This document shows, one piece after another, positions 1-5,594 of a DNA stretch of 14,175 bases. The stretch is from Streptosporangiaceae bacterium. Its GTDB lineage: Bacteria; Actinomycetota; Actinomycetes; Streptosporangiales; Streptosporangiaceae. Under the pieces are notes generated by a model. It was not told the origin of the DNA, made no database searches, and saw only the letters and a list, made by a program, of their open reading frames with translations. Where the stretch lies: contig JASHSO010000195.1 of the NCBI GenBank assembly GCA_030038715.1, positions 1 through 14,175 of the forward strand, written 5' to 3'. Within the stretch, counting starts at the first letter, position 1. Each line of letters opens with the position of its first letter. The translations under genes and the position numbers were made by a program.

Positions 1-282
1 CAGGTGCTCGACGGTGTGCTGGCCGGGGAAGGCGAGCCGGACGACATCGTGGCAGCCCGCGGGCTGGCCGTCGTCAGCGACGAGCGCGCGCTGGCGGACG
101 CGGTGGACGCGGCTATAGCGGCCAACCCAGAGGTATCGGACAAGGTCCGGGCGGGCAAGCTGGCCGCGGCGGGCGCCCTCGTGGGGGAAGTCATGAAGGC
201 CACCCGCGGCCGCGCCGACGCTGCACGCGCCCGCGAACTCATCACCCAGCGGCTCAGCGACGGTAACCGTTCACATCGTTGA
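1..282 (+). CDS. gatB: Asp/Glu-tRNA amidotransferase subunit B, C-terminal end (partial)
   Basis: The last 93 codons of a gene that begins before the window; frame 1 is open from base 1 to a TGA at 280-282. The tail matches the C-terminal (YqeY-like, tRNA-binding) domain of GatB: a [12 protein letters not shown] segment followed by [26 protein letters not shown] is the usual end of the family. GatB, with GatC and GatA, converts Glu-tRNA(Gln) and Asp-tRNA(Asn) to the amidated forms in the cytoplasm; GatB binds the misacylated tRNA and activates its carboxylate with ATP. No catalytic residues fall in the visible part. It converges with the hibernation-factor gene and their stops lie only about 10 bases apart. 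Identification is by recalled family sequence. The upstream gatC/gatA partners are not visible. Confidence 0.9.
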   Translation, partial: QVLDGVLAGEGEPDDIVAARGLAVVSDERALADAVDAAIAANPEVSDKVRAGKLAAAGALVGEVMKATRGRADAARARELITQRLSDGNRSHR

Positions 283-292
283 CGGCGCTTGC

Positions 293-667
293 TTAGCGTT
301 GCCGGTGAGCTCGTAGTGCGCGTGCTGCAGCGCTCGGCCGCCTCCGGGCCTGCTCAACTTCGTCCCCCCAGGCGCGCTCGAGCCTGATCCGCAACCGGGC
401 GGCTAGCTGACTGATCGCCTCCGGCATCGTCGCGCCGTCTGAGTGCGCACGGACCGGTCGGCCGTTAACGCTGACCATCGCCCTAGCCGAGGCGGGCTGG
501 TCGACTGCGGGATCCGCGGCCATCGTGAGCACGACGCGGGCGAACAGCACCGGTTCGCCGACGTGCCGCAGCGCGGAGGCCATCCGCCTCCTGGCCAGTT
601 CCCGCATCGCGGGCGGCACCGCGCCGGTCGTCCGCACCTGCACGGCCACAGCCTCGTTGACGGTCAT
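293..667 (-). CDS. Short HPF/RaiA-like ribosome hibernation protein
   Basis: A 124-residue cytoplasmic protein. The ATG at 667-665 is preceded by a strong Shine-Dalgarno (AGGGAGGT, four bases before the start), so I prefer it to the longer open frame reaching 721. The sequence follows the beta-alpha-beta-beta-beta-alpha order of the HPF/RaiA (S30AE) N-terminal domain: a strand around 6-12 (AVAVQVR), a basic helix 17-37 (MRELARRRMASALRH), a strand 39-48 (PVLFARVVLT), strands 62-74 (with SVNGRPVRAH) and a second helix 80-100 ending in RLRIRLERAW. The C-terminal dimerisation domain of long HPF is missing; the tail is a short basic stretch. HPF proteins bind the 30S subunit near the A/P sites and silence or dimerise ribosomes. 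The protein resembles the mycobacterial Rv0079 type in that it is short and divergent. It lies 56 bases downstream of the release-factor-like gene on the same strand, so they probably share an mRNA. Confidence 0.72.
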   Translation of the reverse strand: MTVNEAVAVQVRTTGAVPPAMRELARRRMASALRHVGEPVLFARVVLTMAADPAVDQPASARAMVSVNGRPVRAHSDGATMPEAISQLAARLRIRLERAWGDEVEQARRRPSAAARALRAHRQR

Positions 668-691
668 CGCATACCTCCCTTGTGAGCCTGG

Positions 692-720
692 TGCCGGGAA
701 TCCGGCTAAGTTGCCCGGCA
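692..720 (-). other. Intercistronic inverted repeat between the baeRF and HPF genes
   Basis: TGCCGGG at 692-698 and CCCGGCA at 714-720 form a perfect 7-bp stem with a 15-base loop inside the 56-base gap between the two minus-strand genes. It has no T-run, so it is unlikely to be an intrinsic terminator. It could be a processing or attenuation hairpin that changes the ratio of the two products. The repeat is seen directly; its function is inferred. Confidence 0.35.
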
Positions 721-723
721 CGG

Positions 724-1812
724 TCAGCGCAGCCGAGCGGCGGCCTGGCAGGGCAGCGCCCTGGCCGATACCACCTGGCCGCCGTCATGCAGCGTGCGCC
801 ATGCCATCTCTTCCAGTAGGTCGGGGATGGCCCGTGCTGCTGCTCCCCAGTCACAACACCCGTCGCTGCTGGTGAGTAGCGCATCGCAGCGCTCGCAGTA
901 GAAGCCCGGCACCGTCGGCTGGTCAGCGAGAAGTAGAACGTCGATCTCGCTGGCGTTCACCGCAATGAGGCAGTCGTCCAGCCCGACGGCAGCCCGGAAG
1001 CGGGGGGCGGGATCCGTGACGGCCTGAACCAGCTGCCTCTCGCGCCGCTCGACCCAACCCGCGATGAGAGGCGTGGCAAGTTCTCGCGCCCTGGCCAGCG
1101 TCAGTTCGTGCGGATCCACCGCGAAGCCGCCCGCGTAGCTGGCCAGGACCGCCTGCGGCAACAGGGCCAGCAGGGTGGTGGTCATGTCGGCGTATCCGCC
1201 GATCACGACCGGCCGCGCACCAAGGGCTTTGGCCTGGCGGTCGAGAATGGCTGCCGCGTCCTGGTAGAGGTGCCCCGTATGCTCGGTCAACCGCTCCAGG
1301 CCGGTCGACGGCTGCAGGTACCAGCCGCCGAAGCCGGAAGTCGGCGCGTCCGCGTCGGAGATCGTAGCGACGACCTCGATCCGGTCCGCGGCGACTGACA
1401 GCAGCCAGGCGTGCCGGTGGTCGATGATCACGATCCGATAGTCGGGGTGTCGCTGCAGCGCGGCCAGCAGGGGCCGAACATGCGGCCGTACTGCGAGCAC
1501 GGCCCGTTCGGCGACCCAGCCGGGCAGTGCTATCGCCTCGAGCAGGCCGAGCTGCTCCGACACGAAGATGCACAGCGTGTGGCCGGCGCACTCGCGCACG
1601 CGTTCCGTGACGATGCGCCGCACCAGATGCTCAGCACCCGGCCGCAGCGCCCCCGGCGTGACCATGGTCGCGGCCGCGATCAGGCCGCAGGCGCGAACTA
1701 GCACATCGCCGGAACCCGCCGGGTCCTGCGGCACGTATGTGTAGACAGAAAGAACCGTCTCGTCCGGCGCACAGGTGCTGTGCAACTTCGCTATTTCGCC
1801 GAAGGTAATCAT
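724..1812 (-). CDS. Bacterial eRF1-like release-factor homologue (baeRF / Rv2629 type)
   Basis: A 362-residue protein; ATG at 1812 with a strong Shine-Dalgarno (GGGGAGGT, four bases before the start). Three parts recall the archaeo-eukaryotic release factor fold. The N-terminal part, about 1-130, opens with PDETVLSVYTYV. A middle part, about 131-260, carries IVIIDHRHAWLLSVAADRIE, then GGWYLQPST at 162-170 and VVIGGYADMTTTLLALLP at 202-219. A C-terminal part, about 265-362, has AVGLDDCLIAVNASEIDVLLLAD, as in eRF1 domain 3, followed by a Cys cluster C306-x2-C309-x9-C319-C320 that looks like a zinc ribbon. Length is close to that of M. tuberculosis Rv2629. The peptide-releasing GGQ of true eRF1 is absent; the nearest motif is GGW. 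The family is thought to act in ribosome rescue or stress, but its biochemistry is poorly known. The downstream HPF gene supports a ribosome role. A DosR-like palindrome lies about 50 bases upstream. Confidence 0.75.
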   Translation of the reverse strand: MITFGEIAKLHSTCAPDETVLSVYTYVPQDPAGSGDVLVRACGLIAAATMVTPGALRPGAEHLVRRIVTERVRECAGHTLCIFVSEQLGLLEAIALPGWVAERAVLAVRPHVRPLLAALQRHPDYRIVIIDHRHAWLLSVAADRIEVVATISDADAPTSGFGGWYLQPSTGLERLTEHTGHLYQDAAAILDRQAKALGARPVVIGGYADMTTTLLALLPQAVLASYAGGFAVDPHELTLARARELATPLIAGWVERRERQLVQAVTDPAPRFRAAVGLDDCLIAVNASEIDVLLLADQPTVPGFYCERCDALLTSSDGCCDWGAAARAIPDLLEEMAWRTLHDGGQVVSARALPCQAAARLR

Positions 1813-1862
1813 CGCTACCTCCCCTCAGAGCCATTCGTTGCCGCCAGGACGCTGGTTGGTAA

Positions 1863-1876
1863 GGGTCTAAAGACCC
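1863..1876 (-). promoter_or_regulatory. DosR/DevR-like operator upstream of the baeRF-HPF operon
   Basis: GGGTCTAAAGACCC is a perfect 14-bp dyad. It keeps the core GGGNC-N4-GNCCC of the mycobacterial DosR (DevR) box, whose usual core is GGGACTWWAGTCCC; the only differences are the symmetrical T and A at positions 4 and 11. Its edge lies 50 bases upstream of the ATG of the release-factor-like gene, a normal distance for a DosR site overlapping a -35 region. I could not pick a convincing -10 element. The M. tuberculosis relatives of both downstream proteins belong to the DosR regulon, which is why I read this palindrome as an operator rather than chance. Confidence 0.55.
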
Positions 1877-1981
1877 AGCCGAAGTTCCAACTTGACCCGC
1901 AGCCTCCGCCCTGGCTCCTGCTCGCGGCATGATGTGCGGGCAACAGCAAGCCCGGTCGGCACAGCTGGAAGCTGGTGCGCC

Positions 1982-2075
1982 TCAGGTAAGCCGGTCCCGT
2001 ACCGCGACCACTCCCGCTACGTGCCGCACGGCGTCGAGCAGGGCATGCCTGGCATCGTCATCTCGGGCGCGGCCA
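1982..2075 (-). pseudogene. Possible BON-domain C-terminal remnant
   Basis: On the minus strand, a short frame ending in TGA at 1984-1982 reads DDDARHALLDAVRHVAGVV followed by AVRDRLT. The pattern of a helix followed by GVVAV.DRLT resembles the end of a BON domain, found in CBS-BON stress proteins that often neighbour HPF, universal stress and Rv2629-like genes in actinobacteria. I see no start codon with a ribosome-binding site, and the frame upstream turns into low-complexity Ala/Ser/Thr, so if genuine it is a decayed end. This is a weak call based on about 27 residues; chance is a fair alternative. Confidence 0.22.
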
Positions 2076-2143
2076 ACAGGCCCACTCGGTGGGTCCGCTG
2101 AGGCGATGGAGGTAGCGCTCGTCGCCGAGGTGCTCGTCGCGAT

Positions 2144-2158
2144 CTGGCCGAAGGCCAG
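2144..2158 (-). terminator. Short hairpin downstream of the acyltransferase gene
   Basis: A perfect 6-bp stem, CTGGCC with GGCCAG (the same read on either strand), with a 3-base loop, about 70 bases past the acyltransferase stop in its direction of transcription. It has no T-tract, which is common for actinomycete terminators. The hairpin is certain; its termination role is a guess. Confidence 0.28.
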
Positions 2159-2228
2159 GGCGACCCCTGCCAGACCCGCCCAAGCCCCTCAGTCTGCCGA
2201 TGCCCCCAAGTCTCCCCGCCATGGCAGG

Positions 2229-3542
2229 TCACACTCTCTCGGTGCGTGCCGCGCCAACATGCTCCCGGTCGCACGGCGCGCCCGCCGTGCGTCGCACACT
2301 GCGACCGGTGAACAGCGTCGCGACCATGCCGCAGGCGAAGCAGGCGAGAACAGGAACCGGCAGGTGCCCGGCTGGCGCGAAGCCGCCTATCGCGAGCCGG
2401 GTCAGCCCTACGGCGGCGGTTGCGATGCCGGCCAGCAGAAGGACTGGCGACCAGGGTCCGGTCCGCCCGAGCCCGGCGGGGAGCCGCATCATCGGCCGCT
2501 CGGCCCACGTGACAGCCATGACCAGCGGGATGAGCACTATGGTCAGCAGGGCGAACCACGCGCATCGCAGTACCCACCATTCCGCCGCGCCGACGGTCGG
2601 CTGAGGCATCAGGCCGGTGGCGTAGAAGGCCGCCGCGATGACGATGGCTGGCACGAAGTGCCACAGGTACACGTTCATGACCGTGCTGTTCAGGCGCCTG
2701 ACCAGTTGCCATGCCCGGGGTCTGTTGAGCAGCCGGGACGCCCAGGGCTCAGCGGCCAGGACCAGCCCCGCCTGGCCGGCGGCGAAGGCGAGCAACGCGA
2801 CCGACGGCGGATTCGTGTTCCCAGACCCGACCATGTCGACCATGAAGTATCCCGACACCAGCAGCCCGGCCAGCGCGGATGCCCCGATCACGCTCATCGC
2901 GTACGGGCGCCACCTGGGCGATGTCAGCGTGCGGTCCTGCCAGGCAAAGCCCCACTGGTGCATTGATCCCCACACGAAGAAGTAGTTCAGATATCCGATG
3001 ACGTGCCAGTGCGGGCCGACCACGGCGACATCCACCAAGGCGGCCGCGGCGGCCATGCAGACGGGCACCGCGAGACCCCAGCGTCGGTGCGCTGCGAGCA
3101 TCACCGGCGTAACCGTGATCATCACCAGGTAGACGGGAAGGAACCACAACTGCAGAGCGACCAGCCAGCCGGCCTCAGCGAGTTCGGCGGCGGGAACGCC
3201 TGCCGCAAGCGCGGCCGAGACAGCCAGCACGGACACGACGATGTAGACGGCAGTTGGCCAGAACAGTCGCACGGCCCGGTCGCGGACCCACTGGGTCCAG
3301 GTCTCCCCTTGGGCGTGATGCGTCGTCCAGGACTGGGCGTTGACGTACCCGCCAACGAGGAAGAAGACCGGCATCACCTGGAAGATCCACGTCACCCAGC
3401 GTCCCCAGCTGACATATTCCACCGCGTCCACGCCCGACAGGTTGCCGTGCTGATAGGTGACAGACACCAGCAGCCAGTGGCCGTACACCACCCCGCCGAT
3501 GGCGAGGACCCGCATCAGGTCCAGGTAGCGATTCCGTTTCAC
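2229..3542 (-). CDS. Acyltransferase-3 family integral-membrane protein
   Basis: I place the start at the GTG at 3542-3540 (437 residues). It directly precedes KRNRYLDLMRVLAIGGVVYGHW, which corresponds to the first helix of Acyl_transf_3 proteins with the conserved Arg and the probable catalytic His. The frame continues open to 3752, but that part is low-complexity. A modest GGGAAG sits 12 bases upstream. Further family marks are FFLVGGYVNAQSW, WVRDRAVRLFWP (the conserved R..R...R..P segment) and LWFLPVYLVMITVTPVML. About ten hydrophobic helices follow, and the protein ends in a short basic cytoplasmic tail. Family members move acyl groups from a cytoplasmic donor onto extracytoplasmic sugars, lipids or peptidoglycan; the substrate here cannot be read from sequence or neighbours. 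It is monocistronic and divergent from metG across a repeat-rich gap. Confidence 0.82.
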   Translation of the reverse strand: MKRNRYLDLMRVLAIGGVVYGHWLLVSVTYQHGNLSGVDAVEYVSWGRWVTWIFQVMPVFFLVGGYVNAQSWTTHHAQGETWTQWVRDRAVRLFWPTAVYIVVSVLAVSAALAAGVPAAELAEAGWLVALQLWFLPVYLVMITVTPVMLAAHRRWGLAVPVCMAAAAALVDVAVVGPHWHVIGYLNYFFVWGSMHQWGFAWQDRTLTSPRWRPYAMSVIGASALAGLLVSGYFMVDMVGSGNTNPPSVALLAFAAGQAGLVLAAEPWASRLLNRPRAWQLVRRLNSTVMNVYLWHFVPAIVIAAAFYATGLMPQPTVGAAEWWVLRCAWFALLTIVLIPLVMAVTWAERPMMRLPAGLGRTGPWSPVLLLAGIATAAVGLTRLAIGGFAPAGHLPVPVLACFACGMVATLFTGRSVRRTAGAPCDREHVGAARTERV

Positions 3543-3600
3543 GCTGTAGCACTTCCCGCCGAGAGCCCCGCGACAGCGAACTCCACGGGAGCCACTCCTG

Positions 3601-3630
3601 AAGATCGCAGCAGGAGATCCAAGATCGCAG
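3601..3630. repeat. Tandem 10-bp direct repeat with 20-bp period
   Basis: AAGATCGCAG occurs at 3601-3610 and again, identically, at 3621-3630, separated by 10 bases. The 20-bp period puts both copies on the same DNA face about two helical turns apart, as for paired response-regulator or activator sites. It lies 59 bases upstream of the acyltransferase start and about 60-90 bases upstream of the suggested metG promoter. The repeat is seen directly; a binding protein is inferred. Confidence 0.45.
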
Positions 3631-3665
3631 GGCCGAAAGTCCCGGACCGCCGGGAGTCTCGGCCC
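3630..3665. other. Two-tier inverted repeat in the divergent promoter region
   Basis: Outer arms GGGCCGA (3630-3636) and TCGGCCC (3659-3665) enclose inner arms CCCGG (3641-3645) and CCGGG (3650-3654), with matched 4-base internal loops and a 4-base apex. It can form a stable hairpin as RNA on either strand, or serve as a nested operator. No T-run follows on either side. Confidence 0.45.
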
Positions 3666-3675
3666 TGATGGCGCG

Positions 3676-3719
3676 GCGCGCGGACTGCCGATATCCTGGA
3701 TGCATGCAGTCCGTCGCGC
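3676..3719 (+). promoter_or_regulatory. Inverted repeat around a putative metG -10 element
   Basis: GCGCGCGGACTGC (3676-3688) pairs with GCAGTCCG-T-CGCGC (3706-3719): 8 uninterrupted base pairs, a one-base bulge, then 5 more. The 17-base centre contains TATCCT at 3692-3697, which fits the actinomycete -10 pattern TANNNT, and would start transcription at about 3704. I see no good -35. A dyad spanning the -10 and start site suggests a repressor operator; a hairpin in read-through RNA is the alternative. Confidence 0.35.
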
Positions 3720-3846
3720 GTCCGGAGATGATGCCCCGCTAGCCGGGGCCATCTGACGCTGCCAGGACGCAAGTCCGCACGAGGCCCCCAGGGGCCTCGA
3801 TCCATGTGCGGGATCGGCGCCCCCTGAGTGTCACCAGGAGGTTCCG
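3720..3846 (+). promoter_or_regulatory. Candidate structured 5' leader RNA of metG
   Basis: The 127 bases before the metG ATG fold by eye into an ordered series. Hairpin A: AGATG (3726-3730) with CATCT (3750-3754), then GCCCCG (3733-3738) with CGGGGC (3744-3749), 5-base loop. Hairpin B: GGAC (3765-3768) with GTCC (3773-3776), closed by a GCAA tetraloop. Stem C: CCGCAC (3775-3780) with GTGCGG (3806-3811), enclosing a strong GAGGCCCC/GGGGCCTC hairpin (3781-3798). Stems B and C share two bases, so they compete slightly. An alternative pairing, CGATCC (3798-3803) with GGATCG (3811-3816), excludes stem C. Near the start codon, CCTG (3822-3825) can pair with CAGG (3835-3838), touching the Shine-Dalgarno AGGAGGT. 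I find neither the T-box UGGNACC element nor SAM-riboswitch cores. Confidence 0.42.
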
Positions 3847-5547
3847 ATGAGCCGTATCTACCTCAGCACCACCATCCCCTACGTGAACGGGCGTCCCCAC
3901 CTCGGTCACGCCCTCGAACTTGTGCAGGCCGACGTGCTGGCCCGCCATCATCGCCGGATTGGCGATGAGGTGCGGCTGCAGACCGGCACCGACGACAATT
4001 CGCTGACAAACGTGCTGGCCGCCGAGGCCAATGGTGTCAGCACCAGGGATCTGGTCAACAGGAACGCCAGCGCGTTCGCCGCGCTGCGCGAGCAGCTGTC
4101 GCTGTCGTTCGACGACTTCATCCGCACCAGCACCGATCCGCGGCACCGGCCAGGGGTGGAACGGCTATGGCGGGCCTGCGCGGCGAGCGGCGACCTGTAC
4201 CGCAAGAGTTACCAGGGCCTGTACTGCGTCCGGTGCGAGCAGTTCTACGCTGAGGCCGAGCTCGTAACCGGCAACTGCCCGGAACACGGGACGCCGCCGG
4301 AGCGGGTAGCCGAGGAAAACTGGTTCTTCCGGCTGTCCAGGTATGCCGGTCAGCTGCGCGAGCTGATCAGCTCCGGCCGCCTGCGGATCGAGCCGGCTAG
4401 CCGCCGCAATGAGGTTCTCGGCTTCATCGCCGCGGGCCTTGCAGACTTCAGCGTTTCCCGCACGGTCGCCCGGGCACGGGGCTGGGGCATCGCCGTGCCG
4501 GGCGATCCAGGCCAGGTGATCTACGTATGGTGGGACGCGCTCGGCAACTACATCACCTCGCTGCGATACGGCTCCGGTCGCGACTACGAGCGCTGGTGGG
4601 CTGGCGCGGACCGGCGGGTGCACCTGGTCGGCAAGGGCGTGTTGCGGTTCCACGCCGTGTACTGGCCGGCGATCCTGCTGTCGGCGGGCGAGCCGGCGCC
4701 CACCGAGATCTTCGTGCACGACTATCTCACGGTGGGCGGTCGCAAGATCAGCAAGTCAGATCCGGAGACGAGCACCGGCCCCGGTGACCCGGTCGAGCTG
4801 GCAGGCCGGTATGGCATCGACGCGCTGCGCTGGTGGCTGCTGCGCGAGGTCCCGCGCTCCGGCGACGCCGACTTCACCGTGAACAGGCTCGTCGCCCGGG
4901 CAAACACCGACCTTGCCAACGGCCTCGGGAACCTGATCAGCCGGGTGGTCACGCTGGCGCATTCAGCTCGGAACGGGGTCGTCCGTCCATGCGGCCGCCC
5001 GAAGGGCACGAGCCGCTGGCTCGCTGCGGCCGGCGATGCAGGGGGCAGGGACCTGGGCGACTTCCCAGGCGACGGCGCAGCACCAGACTGGCCCGCCGAC
5101 GCGGACGCGCTGCGGTCCGCGGTAGAGCGCGCGCCAGACGCGGTCAGGGCCGCGCTGGACGCATTCGACTTCCGCGCCGCGGCGGCCGCAGTGTGGGAAA
5201 TCGTCGCGCAGGCCAATCGCTACGTGGACGCGGTGCAGCCCTGGAATCTGGGCCGGGCCGAGCGGGCCGGCGACACCAGCGCAGGAACTCGGCTGGACGC
5301 GGTGCTCGGGGCGCTGATCGCGGCCTGCCAGGTGCTGGCCGCGGAGATCTGGCCGTTCCTGCCGGACCTCGCCGTCCGCGTGGCCGCGGCGTGCGACGAC
5401 TTCAGCGGCACGCTGCCGAAGCCGCAGTCGGTGTTCCCGCGGATCGACGGCGATGCCAGCGGGCTCAGCTGGCCGTCGCGGCAGTATCCTGCCGTGACGG
5501 CGGGCCTGGCGAGCGCGGATGCCGACTTCGCCGAAGCCCGGCACTAG
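3847..5547 (+). CDS. metG: Methionyl-tRNA synthetase, divergent form
   Basis: 566 residues; ATG after AGGAGGT four bases upstream. A class I aminoacyl-tRNA synthetase that should attach methionine to tRNA(Met) in the cytoplasm. Landmarks: HLGH at 18-21 (HIGH motif); a single zinc knuckle C127-x2-C130 / C144-x2-H147 of the T. thermophilus type; PASRRNEVLGFI at 183-194; YVWWDALGNY at 226-235; RFHAVYWPA at 267-275 for the methionine pocket; KISKS at 300-304; and an all-helical anticodon-binding domain to the end with ANRYVDAVQPWNL. There is no C-terminal EMAP/Trbp111 domain. Departures from ordinary MetRS: TGTDDNS (46-52) where TGTDEHG is usual, GKG (262-264) where GKD is usual, and about five extra residues after KISKS. 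This suggests a second, specialised MetRS rather than the housekeeping copy; that is inference. It is followed 47 bases later by the dehydrogenase gene. Confidence 0.87.
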   Translation: MSRIYLSTTIPYVNGRPHLGHALELVQADVLARHHRRIGDEVRLQTGTDDNSLTNVLAAEANGVSTRDLVNRNASAFAALREQLSLSFDDFIRTSTDPRHRPGVERLWRACAASGDLYRKSYQGLYCVRCEQFYAEAELVTGNCPEHGTPPERVAEENWFFRLSRYAGQLRELISSGRLRIEPASRRNEVLGFIAAGLADFSVSRTVARARGWGIAVPGDPGQVIYVWWDALGNYITSLRYGSGRDYERWWAGADRRVHLVGKGVLRFHAVYWPAILLSAGEPAPTEIFVHDYLTVGGRKISKSDPETSTGPGDPVELAGRYGIDALRWWLLREVPRSGDADFTVNRLVARANTDLANGLGNLISRVVTLAHSARNGVVRPCGRPKGTSRWLAAAGDAGGRDLGDFPGDGAAPDWPADADALRSAVERAPDAVRAALDAFDFRAAAAAVWEIVAQANRYVDAVQPWNLGRAERAGDTSAGTRLDAVLGALIAACQVLAAEIWPFLPDLAVRVAAACDDFSGTLPKPQSVFPRIDGDASGLSWPSRQYPAVTAGLASADADFAEARH

Positions 5548-5594
5548 CCGCTGCAGGTCGCACGGCCGAGCGAAGGCCATCGCGGGAGGTTGCA

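Larger units (their letters stand above)
1877..2228. other. Gene-poor spacer between the acyltransferase and the baeRF operon
   Basis: About 350 bases between the DosR-like box and the acyltransferase stop. Open frames here (for example a 69-codon one at 1892-2101 on the plus strand) lack ribosome-binding sites and recognisable motifs. What can be seen is the possible BON remnant at 1982-2075, a compact hairpin at 2144-2158 and imperfect C-rich repeats at about 2160-2220. I see no RNA gene. Confidence 0.5.

Noticed and set aside
668-721. Upstream start for the HPF-like gene at 721
   Set aside because: The strong Shine-Dalgarno fits the ATG at 667, and the extra 18 residues are not part of the domain.
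1929-2966. 345-codon open frame on the plus strand
   Set aside because: It runs antisense to the acyltransferase, is rich in Arg/Gly/His/Gln with no domain, and has no ribosome-binding site. The opposite strand has clear family motifs.
3543-3752. N-terminal extension of the acyltransferase frame to 3752
   Set aside because: The added 70 residues are low-complexity and overlap the repeats and putative promoter of metG. The family's first conserved helix begins right after the GTG at 3542.
3720-3846. T-box, SAM or c-di-GMP-I riboswitch identity for the metG leader
   Set aside because: The T-box UGGNACC, the SAM-I/SAM-IV cores and most conserved c-di-GMP-I segments are missing; only a GNRA-capped GGAC/GTCC stem is shared. 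It is kept only as an unclassified structured leader.
4833-5594. Long N-terminal extension of the dehydrogenase frame inside metG
   Set aside because: This part is Arg-rich shadow sequence of metG. The GTG at 5595 with GGGAGGT gives the normal family start.
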